DNA of 64,000 bases from Brassica napus (GCF_020379485.1 NC_063447.1:60439452-60503451); one strand, 5' to 3'; positions 1 through 11,178 are shown, counted from the stretch's first letter. A program made the numbers and translations. Notes: generated by a model not told the origin, from the letters alone.

Positions 1-298
1 ATGGAGTCGATTGATCTAACGTACGCTCATCATCGGACTCCGGCGTGAAATCTCCGAACTGCTCTTGGTTGGATGCGTTATCGGGGAGGAGGAAGGTCTC
101 GTCTTCGGCTGGTAAGTAGAGATCTTCCATGCCGTCGAAAGTGAGCTCGAAGTCGGCGTCGATTGGGAACCCTAGATCGGACATTAGTTCGCCGATCGGA
201 GTTTGATCGGAGCTGGGATTGTGAAATTGGGCGAACGGAGGGGTCGAGATGGGATCGAATTCGGGAGGTGGAGGCTCCTCTGTGATTGATTCAGCCAT
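1..298 (-). CDS. bZIP17: bZIP17-type membrane-tethered bZIP factor, N-terminal part
   Basis: Partial gene: the ATG is at 298 on the minus strand and the open frame runs off the left edge, giving 99 residues. The start reads MAESITEEPPPPEFDP and continues through TPIGELMSDLGFP, FELTFDGM and NQEQFGDFTPES, an acidic N-terminus that I recognise as Arabidopsis bZIP17. The family is anchored in the ER membrane through its C-terminal half; under salt or ER stress it moves to the Golgi, is cut by site-1 and site-2 proteases, and the released bZIP part enters the nucleus. The bZIP domain, transmembrane segment and protease site would all lie outside the window. Its neighbour to the right matches the next surviving gene in the Arabidopsis order, which supports the call. 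bZIP28 is the alternative, but the QEQFGDFTPES match favours bZIP17. Confidence 0.88.
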   Translation of the reverse strand, partial: MAESITEEPPPPEFDPISTPPFAQFHNPSSDQTPIGELMSDLGFPIDADFELTFDGMEDLYLPAEDETFLLPDNASNQEQFGDFTPESDDERTLDQSTP

Positions 299-425
299 TT
301 TCGTGAGTTCTAGGGTTAGGGTTTCCGAATTGGGGATGAAGAAGAGGAGGGAAAGGGGGTTTAAAGACGAAGTGGAAGCTGCCTCCGTCTTCGGCGCGTG
401 GCTCACGCTCCGGAAACGCACTCGC
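299..425 (-). promoter_or_regulatory. bZIP17 leader and proximal promoter with telo-box
   Basis: The bases just upstream of the bZIP17 start contain CTAGGGTTAGGGTTTCC at about 310-326. It reads AAACCCTAA-like on the gene strand, a telo-box motif common near plant transcription starts. The GC content drops sharply after about 430, marking the edge of the gene. I cannot place the transcription start exactly. Confidence 0.45.
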
Positions 426-429
426 TAGC

Positions 430-2290
430 TTACCTAGATTACTGGCTAATTAATTTTGTCGTTTATTGGTTTTAATAATGAGATTCAATGCAAAATACAT
501 AATATATGGAAACTAATTTACGTAATTACTAGCAGGTTACATCACCTTCCAAATATTTCCACCTTGCAAGAAAAAACATTTACTACAAGAAAAAACATTT
601 ACTACCTTCCAAATAGAGGGTTTTCTAGAAAAATATTTATGTTTGATTGATAAATAATAGCGTAGTTCTAGTCTAAATATATTAGGACAATTCTCTCAGA
701 TATCTTTTTTTAAGTTTTTTTGTCAAAAAAATAACCTTACAAAAATAAAATGACCAAAATAGTTTTTTTTTTTATTTTGAAAATTTTAATTTTAATTTTT
801 TTATTTTTAAAAAAATTGAACTCATCCCTAAAACTCAACTCATTAACTCTAAACCGTAAATATTAGATTAGTTAACCCTAACTTCATAAACGCATATTTA
901 CTTTTCGATAAAACCTCTTTCGGTCATTTTTCTCTTTGAAAATATATTTTTGTGAAAATAAACTAAAAATGGCTATCTAATGGAATTTTTCAATATTATT
1001 AAAGTACACAGTTTTAAGTGGTTGACTTAATAGTTTATTTGATATATAAAACAAATAGCAGATTTCGTTTTTTTTTTGTAGAGTGATTTAATGAAGATAC
1101 ATAATCTATTGAAAATTATTAACGTAATTACTATATCAATGTTTTGGTACTATTTTTTGTTATTTGATTTTCGAATCATTATCTATACTTCAACAGCATT
1201 AATTAGACAACATATCCTAAGTTAATTGGGACAAAGGAGGTCTCATACTCTTATGTCTTTGTAGTTTGTACTAATTAAACTAGTTATCTTTCGTGCATGC
1301 ATGAAGGAGGTAGATGAGTATAGCAGAGCCAGAGGCCCAGAGCATATGCATTGCTTTGAAGTTCTTCTGAAAAGTATAGATCAGTTTGGTAGCGAATACT
1401 TATAGTGTTGACTTCGGGTTTATAGCTATGAAAAAAAACACCACCAAATGAATAGGCGTTACATGAGTATTGAATTTTGATTGTTTTTTTTTTTTTGAAA
1501 AAAGGGCTTGAATTTTGATTGTTTAGATGTTCATAGTATATGATTGGATTCTTTACAAGTGAATGTTCTTTTATTATATTTCAGCTGATGCACACAAAAT
1601 AGAATAAAAACGTTTGATTTAGTTTTAGACTAAATACATATTTTATACTCGTATAAAAGAAAAGAAAAGATCTAATATTAAAACAAAAGAAAATGACAAC
1701 AAGAGCAGAAGAAAACCGTGGGTGTAGAACAAGCGCAAGAGGTAGAGCGTGTGGGAGTGAGTAGGTGAGGTGACTCCGTGACTGTCCACATGAAGAAACA
1801 CGTTGACTGCATTGTGTTGGCGTTAAGTCTTCGGTTTTTGTTTTGGCCTCTCTCGAGAAACTTCTCTATGTGCTTATCTTTATCGTTTTTTTTGAGTCTC
1901 TTCTACGTCACGTTTGTCTCTTCTCCTCCTCATATCCTTTATCCTCTGTTCAAAAACTCGCCCGAGTTGCCGAGTTTACGGCCGGATAATCGCTGATCGG
2001 AAGGTGACCGTGGCGACTAAGGGCTGATCGGAGTGGCTAGGCGGCGGACCGATTCTTTGCCGAGTTAACTGTGGAACTATTGAAATCGGCGCCTAAAATC
2101 TCAAACCGCGTTTGTTCGATTTGATAGTTCTGCAAAGTTTTGGTCTAAATAATTATCATATCAACGTGGAAGATTCTTGTTATAAGCAGCCAGAAAAAAA
2201 CTAAAAAAAACGAAGACAATCATGTGTTATAGCAAAGTGCGGCGATTAGGTTGCAGAGGAAGCGACAAATTTCTGAGGAAAAGGATGAGG
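430..2290. other. AT-rich intergenic DNA, no gene seen
   Basis: Between the bZIP17 promoter and the repeats near 2300 there are long A and T runs and only short chance frames. A richer stretch at 1690-2100 contains repeated GATCGG-type words but no reading frame that resembles a protein. In Arabidopsis other genes sit between bZIP17 and the DHHC gene; I find no remnant of them here. Confidence 0.5.
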
Positions 2291-2294
2291 CTAG

Positions 2295-2432
2295 AGTAGT
2301 AATTTCATATTTAACTGATAAAATCAAATAAAATGCAAAATAGCAAACACCACATATCGAACCCGGGTCAAGACCATATGATTAATATCTTCTAACCGCT
2401 GGACCAAGTTATATAATGACATTTAGTACCAA
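2295..2432 (-). mobile_element. Degenerate SINE-like element
   Basis: On the minus strand a pol III A box (TGGTCCAGCGGTTAG near 2393-2407) is followed about 35 bases later by a B box (GGGTTCGATA near 2358-2367). This is the arrangement of tRNA-derived SINEs. No clear A-tail or target-site duplication is left, so the limits are approximate. It does not fold as a complete tRNA. Confidence 0.4.
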
Positions 2433-2464
2433 AGCTATCGACATATAGTATATAAACGATATAA

Positions 2465-2586
2465 AAACCCTAAACCTAGGCCCCGATTAATCCCCGCGTA
2501 ATCTCCGATTTTTCGGTAACTCGCTAGGCCCGGTGTTGCCGCCCGACTAGCGCCTAGCGTAGTTCCGAACAGGGCCTTTATCAATG
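2465..2586. repeat. CTAGGCG-type dispersed repeat fragment
   Basis: A GC-rich island in AT-rich DNA carries CCTAGGCCCCG, CGCTAGGCCCGG and CGACTAGCGCCTAGCG and ends in GTTCCGAACAGGG. Similar CTAGGCG words recur at 20481-20560 in a methyltransferase intron and at 51107-51215 in a transporter intron. It is probably a fragment of a dispersed transposon family whose type I cannot name. Confidence 0.4.
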
Positions 2587-3114
2587 CCTCTCTGTCAACT
2601 CACACTCTTATTAATCCATAACAACCACATTGACAAACCAATAAGAATATTTCACTACCATTACTTAAGTTCAATATCCTCTAAGAAACGTCAAGGCAAA
2701 TCACAAAGGTTAAAATACCTGGAAATGGTTGATGGATGCTACCAAGACATATATTGTTATATACCATAGTTTGTTGAAGTACAATATGGATCCCAGTTCA
2801 CGCTTCGTAATCATATAGAGCAAGTATTGTTTTCTCCAACAAAATGAATGGTTTCGTCAACTAGATTGATAGATTTTATAAATAGAATAGATAATTTAAT
2901 GATATAGTATGTCTGGTGAGTGAAGGACAATCAAGAAACTGTTTTGAAGAATCGTATAAAGCAAGAAACGACCATGCAGTGACTACGTTAGACTATATAT
3001 TTGATTCTTCTCCTACATTTTTCTCTGAACCTGAAAGTATACTCGTTTGAAGACAAAAGTGTATGGCTTTAGAATTAAGAGTAGTTTACAACAAGTAATC
3101 AGGCATTTTTTGTC

Positions 3115-4979
3115 CTAGCCCGATCTCACATCAACGCTGTCCCTTTTCTTCTTGACAGTTTCTTCGATGGCGTTGTTCTTGTTGTCATCATACTCAAGTG
3201 TCTTGAGACGCAAATCGCCTATTTCCATTTCCATATCATGCTTATCTCCCCTTGGTCCAAAGGCTCTGTCTAGCTCAGATGCAATGGATCCAACCTCCAC
3301 ATCAGGTTCCTCTTGAGCCCAGTCTCTAAAATTAATCATAGGAGGGGGAATCCTTGAAAGAAACACCTCAAACAGGTTCTTGAAGAGACCCTTTCCGTAA
3401 GGGTTCTCTTTCTTGTCATATCGGTACCGAAATTTCTCATAAGTTGTCTACAAAACATATAACCAAAACCAAAAGAATCAGTACATAACACCAAACTAAT
3501 GAGATAAAAATAATAATTAAAACACTGGTTAATCTAATCTATTACTAAAGAGACAAGTGTTTGGTCTTGCCTGACTGGTGCATATAAGATAGAGGTGAAA
3601 AACAGTGAGCCCACCGACAAACCAGACAACGATGAAGCAGTATATAATAAGAACGATAAATATTATATCATCCATGATGACCACTAACAACATCTTGCCG
3701 TGTACCTCAAGCATGCTAACCCATGAGAAGACAAATACGTACAAGCATAGTAGCGTTGAAGTTGATATAAAACAAATGAAGTATGGATAGTTTCTCTGCC
3801 GTTTATATAACATCATGTTAGTTAGATCACAGATTCATACTCTCACGCACCTTTTTGTTTCAACATGGGAAGACTTACTAGAGCGATGCATTGTCCCACC
3901 CATGGACAGTGGTGATCAAATCTTTGGACACAGTTGTTGCAAATTGAGCAGTGAGAGGCGCGTGGAGGACGGTAAAGCAAACAAGTCTCACAGAATTTGA
4001 CTTTGACTGTGCGGCCATTCACCAGTACATCCTTGGTTCTAGGTAACTTTGTGTTGCTGAGAATGTCAAGAGGTTCTGATTCAGGTGCTTCTTTGTTCCT
4101 TGGGATGATCCCGGGGTCTCTTGAGGACGTTAAGAAGAGGAATGTGAAATCCTGTGAAGAAAAGATTAGGAAGTAGTGAAGAAAGGGTAGAACGTGGAAC
4201 ACAAGGAAAGAGACAAGTAAAGTTTTATTTACCAAGACAGTGAGCAAAAGGGAACCCATTAGTATAAGAGAGTGGAACAAAGGAAAGCTCTTTGTGATCA
4301 TGAAAGCCATTCGAATGGAGAAAGTGAGAGCAGGAGCTCCAATCATAGATGTGGTGAGAAGAAGTGAAGATGCATCTGGACCAAAGACTAGTCTCCCTCC
4401 GCAACAAAATCTCTAAACATTGAAACAAGAACATATGACAAAGTCAAGCTCTAATTTTAGACACTGAGCAGTTTATGTCATTTTTATGAAGTAATAGCTA
4501 AGATAGAACTCTTGACTATGCTAAAGAGCTAAAGAATAAACCCTATCAAAATGTCTTAAACCTCATGTTTACAAAATTCAACTACACATAATTAATCCTA
4601 TTAAAACATTAATGGCATTGGTCTCAAATTTTAAAAAGTGATATACATAGAAATAGGTTCCTAAATTGTTTTAAAAGTTTATTAAAATTCTTATTAAATG
4701 TCTATGGCCTTAAAAATCTCATCACGGCCTTTCTTAACAAATCAGAGTTTAGCATCAAATCAGTTCCAAGCATTATATTTTAGGAGAGAAAATGAACTCT
4801 AATCCACCAAACTCAGCTTCCAATACAGAGCATCATCCGTGGCTTTGCAAGAAAAAAGGACATACATTGTTACCGGGCCAGAGTTGGTAGATCCTCTTGG
4901 GTTTAGGATCCTGAGAAGGAAACATGGTCTCGTCGTTGGAAGGAGCATTGTGGACATGACCTCTTCTCTTCCCCGCCAT
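3115..4979 (-). CDS. PAT02: DHHC protein S-acyltransferase
   Basis: Palmitoyltransferase that attaches fatty acyl groups to protein cysteines at endomembranes or the plasma membrane. Five exons read on the minus strand: 4866-4979, 4233-4412, 3879-4151, 3571-3795 and 3115-3447, giving 374 residues with phase kept across every junction. The cysteine-rich domain has [17 protein letters not shown] and then the catalytic DHHC at residues 177-180, followed by CPWVGQC. Paired hydrophobic segments lie before and after it, making four membrane spans. Just before the DHHC domain is the conserved [12 protein letters not shown], and [17 protein letters not shown] follows the last span. Intron 4 begins with GC instead of GT (CAG|GCAAGA). 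The sequence and position match the Arabidopsis gene At2g40990 (PAT02). I see no disabling change. Confidence 0.9.
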
Positions 4980-5430
4980 TACAATATATATTCTTCTTTT
5001 TCTTCTTCCTCAAGCCTCAGACCTCAACGGCCACGACGTAATCACCATGTTCTCCTTGCGCGTGTCGTCGTTTTCACGGCCAGCGAACGAAACCGGAGAT
5101 TTCAAATCGCTGCTGCCGGTAGCTTGGCTTCTTTCCTCCTCCTCCTCCTCGCCTAACTCTTGTCTCTTCCCTGTTTCTAATTAAGGTTTGTTTCAAAAGA
5201 AATGGTTTCTCTCTCTTCCCTGTGTACAGCTTTTTCGTCAATACCAAAATCGATTCTCTGTTACATCCTTAACATAGCAAATCACCGAAACATCCATTTG
5301 TAATCGTTCTCTGATGTCTCTCCCGCACGCGCCATTTTCTGTTTAAACGGTTTTTTTTTTCAGTTTGTATTGAGTTGTGTTAAAGTTGTTGTCTGAATTT
5401 AATATTATATGTCGTCCCTGCTTTATAATG
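4980..5430. other. Upstream region of the DHHC gene
   Basis: CT-rich DNA upstream of the minus-strand DHHC start probably holds its promoter and leader. Open frames here on the plus strand are antisense to exon 1 or CT-rich chance frames. No TATA box could be assigned with confidence. Confidence 0.35.
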
Positions 5431-6012
5431 CTTTATAAGACTATCGTTAACCCCAATCTCTTAACTTAACTGGGATACTTAACTTCTGCAAAGAGACGGT
5501 TTTTACCTTTTTTTAGATTTTAATTAAGAAAAGTTAAGAACCGTCTCTTAAATAAGAGATATAAAAACATGATTAAACCCGGTCTCTTAGCCGGAGTTCT
5601 TAACTCATGATTTGACATTTTTTTTTTACACTTTTCGAGCTAAGAGACGGCTTTTAGAGCATGATTATTAAGGAACTTTCGGTTTGGGTTTCCGTAAAGT
5701 CCTTAGCCCGTAATTATATACGCATATATAATATATATACAAATATATGTGTATTAAAGACCCAAGAGCAAGGACCCCCAATAATCATGCCTTTATATCT
5801 CTTATTTAAGAGACGGTTTTTAGTTTTTCTTAGTTAAAATCTAAAAAATGCTAAGAACCGTCTCGTACCCGAATCTTAGAACCCCAGTTAAGAGACTGAA
5901 GTTAATCATGGTATAAGAGCCGTCTCTTAGCTGAAAAATATATATAAAAAAAAAGAGTATCAAATCGTATGTTAAGAACTCCGGCTAAGAGACCGGGGTT
6001 AATCATGCCATA
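5430..6012. mobile_element. Nested foldback MITE cluster
   Basis: About 580 bases fold back on themselves. The arm at 5445-5562 is an inverted copy of 5797-5912, sharing for example AAGAGACGGTTTTTA and TTAAATAAGAGATATAAA. The arm at 5567-5605 is an inverted copy of 5970-6010, sharing CGGTCTCTTAGCCGGAGTTC. In the centre (5659-5803) sits another inverted-repeat element with ends GCATGATTATT and AATAATCATGC. The outer ends (GTTAACCCC and GGGGTTAA) are flanked by TAA, which fits a PIF/Harbinger-type MITE. No coding capacity. Confidence 0.65.
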
Positions 6013-6640
6013 AGTATAAATGCCATAATGATCTTATACTTTGTCATAGAACTTGAAAAAGCTGAAAAAGGGACGTGAAAATAATCAATAAGCTTGTTTT
6101 ACGTGTAAATAGTCAGCCACATCGATAGTATTGTGTTTGGTGTTTTTTTTTTTTTTTGTAACATGATAGTATTGTGTACTATCTAGATGACCAATGTATC
6201 TATACAAAAACGTGATGGCGTTCGTGAGTCAACCCGCCATGAGGTGAAAGCTTCTATGGTTGGTCAATATTGAAAGTGAGAGCATTCATATAAAAGTAGA
6301 AACTAAAAGCTTCTTCACCGTTTTTGTTAACCAGGTGTGCACGCAATGCAATGCATGTTAGACAAATCATACGCAAGATTCCACAAATTTTAGGTTAGTT
6401 TAATGATTGTAAGCTAAAGTTTGAGAAGGGAAGAAAGAAAAGTCTGATTTTTTTTTTTTAAGTATATTTTATTTATAAGAAAAAATCTAATTTTTTTTTT
6501 TTCTTAAGTAAATTTTAAGACCTTGACAAGCACTTCAGATAAAGACAGTAGATTAGAAAAGGTCGAAACTAACCTTAAGATGAGGGATTAATCCACACCG
6601 TTCGTTGAAAAGTTAGAAATTAGAATTCAAAAGAGTCTTA
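6013..6640. other. Intergenic DNA, no gene seen
   Basis: AT-rich DNA with T runs between the foldback cluster and the J-protein promoter. No coding sequence, RNA gene or clear element boundary was found. Confidence 0.4.
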
Positions 6641-6647
6641 TTTATCC

Positions 6648-6665
6648 AATGGGCCTCGGCCCGTT
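6648..6665 (+). promoter_or_regulatory. Site II-type elements upstream of J-protein gene
   Basis: TGGGCC followed closely by GGCCCG about 230 bases upstream of the J-protein start. TGGGCC/GGCCCA words are TCP-binding site II elements typical of growth-related plant promoters. Function is inferred from the motif only. Confidence 0.4.
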
Positions 6666-6889
6666 AGAATAGTCTTCATCCTGTTGGGGTGTTCTGTCTG
6701 AAGGAAGCGGCCATTGAAGCGCCACGAAGCCTCTCTCTCCTCTTCTCTCTCTAAAAACAAAAGAGATCCTTCACTATTCCAATCTCCTTTTTCTCGATGC
6801 TCCCCTCACGAGCCCAGAATCACACACACACACAAAGCAATCGCTCGATTCTAATTTAGGTTTCGGTCGGTTTGAAAAAAATTTCGTCA

Positions 6890-8404
6890 ATGGTGGATCA
6901 TTACCAAGTCCTCGGCGTTACCAGAAACGCGACGAAGCAAGAGGTCAAAGAAGCGTTCCGGAGATTAGCGGTGAAGTACCACCCCGACAAGCACGCGCAG
7001 TCTCCCGACCACGTTCGTCTAAACGCAACCGTGAGGTTCAAGCTCGTGTCCGAAGCGTACGAGGTATTGAACGACGATCGCAAACGCGCGTCTTATAACG
7101 CTGTCAGCGATTCCGATTCCTTTCGCCGTACCGGCGGTTCGTATAGCAATCCGTACGGAAACCGCGGTTACGGTTACGGTTACGGTTCGTCGAGGAACCG
7201 TGGTCAAGGGTCGAGTTTCAGCAGCGCGTTTGAGTCGACGTTTCGGTACTTGACTACACGCGCGTTTCTTCTTAACCTCGCGTTGGCTGGGTATGTGACA
7301 ACGACCTTTGGCTTCATATATGTGTTTTCTTACGTTGGTGGTAATTGTATTTGTTGTAATTGATACGAACTCATTGTGAGATGAGATCACTGCTTACAGG
7401 GCCGGGCCTGAGAATCCCCTTAAAGCCCAAAAAGTTTGGGGACCTAAGGCGAATCTTTCATTAGGCTTTGCCTAGTACCGGCCCTGACTGCTTAGCTCTG
7501 ACTGTTCATAGTATTTTGCTAAATGATCATAATCGAAGGCGGTCATGTGCATGGTTAGGCTTGGGATTCGTCTAGGCCCTTAAAATTTTTTAAAGCGTTT
7601 AATGTGTATTAGATTATTCAGCCTCTAAATTGAGTTAAAGTATATATATGCATTGATCATTGAGTCTTCAATATGTAATTGTTTCAAGTCTCATATGCAT
7701 TGATTTGATGGTCATATTCATATTATTTTAGCCAAAGGTTTTGGTTCTCATAGTGTAATTATGTGACTGGTTCTTGGTTTGATCTTATTTGAGTTCCTGT
7801 TATGTATCTTTCCAGTGGTATGTGCTTTGCCTTTACCGCGATTGATACAAGCGGAGAAACATTATGGAAAATGCGTAACTCCGGGGTGAGTACCATAATG
7901 ACCTGTTTTGATGGTCCTGTTTTTTTTTTATTGTTGTTGGATGCATATGAGTGTTGTGAGTTCTCAAATGCATCATCAGATATTCAGAATGTAGTTCTTG
8001 GGAGGGTGATGATACTGTCTCATCCGTGCACATCTAGTCTTGTCACCATAGGTGTGCATAATTAGGCTGAAACAGTCGATAATTGTAGCAAATAAGCCCC
8101 CCATAGGTAGTTTCTGAGCTAGGGCCTCCGATATTATCCACAAACTAGCTATCTTGCATATGCACACTAGGTAGCTTTAGAATGACGAAGGCGGAGCATT
8201 TGTGGCTTAATGAGAGAATAAATAGTAACCTATTTGCTCTTTGCTACATATGGGAACCATACATGCATATTCAAAGCATTGGTTGATTATTCACATCGTG
8301 AGAGTTAGAGTGACAAAGAGTTTGCATATGTTCTTTTTCAGAAATCATTCGAAGAAGCGATGGATTCACTTGAGAAAACAAAGGTACATAAGGATGAAGG
8401 GTGA
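6890..8404 (+). CDS. Small J-domain (DnaJ-like) protein
   Basis: A 177-residue co-chaperone built around an N-terminal J domain that would stimulate an Hsp70 ATPase. Exons: 6890-7290, 7816-7885 and 8342-8404. The J domain covers residues 4-68 with the essential HPD at 31-33. Then come a YGNRGYGYGYG tract, a hydrophobic segment near residues 128-145, and a charged tail ending VHKDEG. The chosen ATG gives MVDHYQVLGV; the frame is open slightly upstream but has no ATG there. The short exons 2 and 3 are needed to complete the tail and keep phase. Intron 1 contains a complete 90-bp hAT MITE. It matches Arabidopsis At2g41000 and sits in the expected order. The Hsp70 partner and location are unknown; the lone hydrophobic segment hints at membrane attachment. 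Confidence 0.88.
7389..7494. mobile_element. 90-bp hAT MITE with 8-bp target-site duplication
   Basis: The element at 7397-7486 starts CAGGGCCGG and ends CCGGCCCTG. It is flanked by perfect direct copies of ACTGCTTA (7389-7396 and 7487-7494). Eight-base duplications and CAGGG ends are typical of hAT elements. It lies in intron 1 of the J-protein gene and leaves the splice sites untouched. Confidence 0.85.
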
Positions 8405-9124
8405 AAGAAAGGATCCAGAGGTACTACCAAGACTTATACATTTATATGTTTTTTTAATTTGTGTAAATTAAAAGTATAATAGCTAAAAAAGCACTTTTTA
8501 TTAAATCGATTTATGAGAGTTAATACTTGCACGCAATTGCATTTGAGTGCATAACAACGGCAAGCAAAGATGGGATGTCCTAATAAGAACAAATAAAACT
8601 TTTGGCTTTTGTATCAGTAATGGGGACATTATTGTAGTGGTGGGTAACGTGTTTGATTGTCTTATATGAAGATGGTGATAAGGTATATTCCCTACTCCAC
8701 TAAAAATATCTGATAGTTCATTTTATATAGTTTATTTTTTTCAACCATGCGAAGAAGACTCGGAAAATTATCAATCAATGGGTAGATTACATTTAATTTC
8801 TAAACAATTCTTTAAGATGATTCGATGAACATGTATTGAACTTTAGATATTCACTTCACTAAACCCAACAAACCAACCCCAACTTAAAATTTTTTTTTAC
8901 CTCATTCAATTTTAAATCACTCTGGCTCGAAGATCATTCAATTTTTTTACCTCATTCAATTAGCATAAAGATCTAAATAACTAAACTAAATTACTAATCC
9001 GCTTATATTACTTAAAAAGTCAACTGATTAAGTACCAAAATCTATGAACAATATCCTTCATAATGAGATGCATAGTAGTTAAAAAAAGAGTTAAAAAATT
9101 TACAAAAAAAAAACTTAGAAGGAA
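8405..9124. other. Tail-to-tail intergenic region
   Basis: This region separates the 3' ends of the J-protein gene (plus) and the CAMBP25 gene (minus), so it should contain both 3' untranslated regions. A short direct repeat containing ACCTCATTCAATT occurs twice within 8890-8961. No gene or defined element was seen. Confidence 0.4.
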
Positions 9125-9802
9125 TCACATAACTTTCCACGACTCAAGCGTCGGAAACGTTGGGTAAGGATCAAACTCCGCGGCTGAACCACTCTCGTTC
9201 ACCGTTGCATTGGCTTTCACCGAGGGTAATCCCACGGTGTTGTCGCTACCGGAAAAGATATTTCCTACAACGAGACTCTCCTGGTGATGGTTAGTTAGAA
9301 ATGCTGATGTGTCTAGCGTTGGAACCGCACCAGAGAGTATGTTAACGAGCCTATGCGGCTCCGGCTTGACGATGGGAGTGAAAAGCACCGAGGAAGAAGC
9401 ATCGTTGTTGATGCACTTGGCGCCGGTCACCTGCTGAACCATCTGGCGGAAGTTGGACGGATCCGCGGTTATGAACGTGGTCTGAGGTTTCTTGGACGGG
9501 CGAGAGCGGCGGCGCTTCGTGGCTTTACCTTCGGTGAGAATGCAGTTATGCTTCCTTTTAGCTCCTCCGGCGACGACTTCTTGACTGGATCCACCAGAGA
9601 CATTAGAGGAAGGGATATAGGAATCGAAGAAAAGGGAGGGAGGGAGAGTATGTGGTGGTGGTGCTGAGACGGTGTTATGGAGAGCTTTGGCGAGCAAATC
9701 GTTGTCGTGAGAGAAGGTATCAGGAAGCAACCATGAATCCACGTTGAAACCTTGTCGATACAACCAAGGTTCGACGCTTGCTAGCCCCTCCGAAGTCACC
9801 AT
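9125..9802 (-). CDS. CAMBP25: VQ-motif calmodulin-binding protein CAMBP25
   Basis: Single-exon gene of 225 residues. The start at 9802 gives MVTSEGLASVEPWLYRQGF; an earlier in-frame ATG at 9889 would add a hydrophobic leader not found in the Arabidopsis protein, so I chose the later one. The VQ motif FRQMVQQVTG is at residues 118-127. It is preceded by a basic cluster (KRRRSRPSKK, about 96-105) that probably acts as a nuclear signal. The C-terminus FPTLESWKVM is conserved. Arabidopsis CaMBP25 is a nuclear calmodulin-binding protein and a negative effector of osmotic-stress tolerance. VQ proteins usually work by binding WRKY factors. The upstream DNA contains a TATA-like box and a GA/CT microsatellite. 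Confidence 0.92.
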   Translation of the reverse strand: MVTSEGLASVEPWLYRQGFNVDSWLLPDTFSHDNDLLAKALHNTVSAPPPHTLPPSLFFDSYIPSSNVSGGSSQEVVAGGAKRKHNCILTEGKATKRRRSRPSKKPQTTFITADPSNFRQMVQQVTGAKCINNDASSSVLFTPIVKPEPHRLVNILSGAVPTLDTSAFLTNHHQESLVVGNIFSGSDNTVGLPSVKANATVNESGSAAEFDPYPTFPTLESWKVM

Positions 9803-9898
9803 AACTAAAGCACAAAAGGTGGAAAACAAAGAGAAGGAGAAGATAGTATGGAGAGTGCAGAGAGTTTCTTCTAGAAGGAGAAAGTACAATAATAGATT

Positions 9899-9908
<10 letters not shown>

Positions 9909-9941
<33 letters not shown>
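9909..9941. repeat. (GA)n microsatellite in CAMBP25 leader
   Basis: About 16 AG/GA units directly upstream of the CAMBP25 start. On the gene strand this is a CT-rich leader, common in plant 5' untranslated regions. Confidence 0.9.
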
Positions 9942-9943
<2 letters not shown>

Positions 9944-9967
9944 AGAAATGAGAATGGGGCCGAATAA

Positions 9968-9977
9968 TATTTAAATA
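9968..9977 (-). promoter_or_regulatory. TATA-like box of CAMBP25
   Basis: TATTTAAATA lies about 165 bases upstream of the chosen CAMBP25 start and just outside the CT-rich leader. That position fits a TATA box; no experimental start site is visible. Confidence 0.5.
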
Positions 9978-10412
9978 AGGACAGCGTTTAGAGAGAGAGA
10001 GAAGCGATGAAAGCGCGTTGAGCGGAGAGTGATAGAAAATGACCGAACATGGGTTTAGCTCTTTACGCTCCAAGAGACCGTGGACAAGACTAGACACGCG
10101 GTACATAATCAGTGAGTATCAATCTTGCGACCAAACGAGTGGAACAAAGTGAGATTATTATCAAACGGGCGGCCATTTTATTTGATTTTTTAATAGACTT
10201 GATAAAATGCAGACTGGTGAAAAAACCTTACTGTAAATGTGTGTAGCAAACTAAAGCTGATCACAATACTAAAAGCACAATATAGTGAGCAATTAGGCTA
10301 TCCACATCATCAAAAATAATCAACCAATCAGATTATTTTATTTTTGGATATGGGCTTAAAGTTTGTTTAAAGTGGACTTATGTGTGTATGCTTCTTTTGT
10401 TTAGGTTTGTGC

Positions 10413-10575
10413 TTTATTTTTCATTGAACTAAACCTAGAAAGTAACTATTTTCAACTCCATAAAAAAAACTTTATTTACAAATAGTTACTTTCTATAAGT
10501 ATATTATCCACACAACGCAGACCCGACTTTATTTTTCATTGTAGAAAGTAACTATTTTCAACTCCATAAAAAAAC
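10413..10575. repeat. Short direct and inverted repeats
   Basis: AGAAAGTAACTATTTTCAAC occurs at about 10437 and again at about 10543, each followed by TCCATAAAAAAA and preceded by TTTATTTTTCATTG. Between them the inverted form AAATAGTTACTTTCTA occurs at 10480-10495. It looks like a small palindromic element plus a partial second copy. Confidence 0.55.
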
Positions 10576-10619
10576 ATTAACTCCATCGACACAACACTTA
10601 TAATACCAATGGCTGTCAC

Positions 10620-11178
10620 CCAATTTTTTGTTTTTGAGCAACAAATTTGTCAACCTTGATCAGCTTGACAGAATTCTTTTTAGAAAAATTAATGTGTTCT
10701 AAATTGTTAAAAAACTATAAAGAGTTTTGGAGAATTTGGGGAGTATTGTTAAATGGTTCTACTAAAACCATATAAATGATGCAAATATTTTTAAAATTCA
10801 AAACTCATATATGGTTTTACTAAACTAATAAAATGGAATTCAATTATATTGTAGTATAATTACAAGTAACTATAAAATTGAGAATTGCATTATAGATGGG
10901 ATGACACCGGTCTCCACAAATCTAATAAAACTAAAGAAGGTTTATAATCAATTATTAAAAAATCATAAATTATTTTTCGTGTAATTATTTGTATACTATA
11001 GAAAGAACTGTATTTTAGTATCTTTTTATTAACTACATTTAATATAATCTGGATTTCTCATATATTATTATTTCAATTTTTATAAGAGTTAGTGTTAATA
11101 CGGAAAAACATGCATATGGTTTGATAAACATAAGATAATTCTCTTTTTAATAGGAACGTGGTAAGATAATTTAGAATA
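10620..11178. other. AT-rich intergenic DNA, no gene seen
   Basis: No reading frame or repeat boundary of note. Confidence 0.4.

Noticed and set aside
2340..2425. Possible tRNA gene from A-box and B-box-like words
   Set aside because: No acceptor stem or anticodon arm can be drawn; the spacing and flanks fit a SINE. The same applies to 34171-34341, 45121-45284 and 57402-57500.
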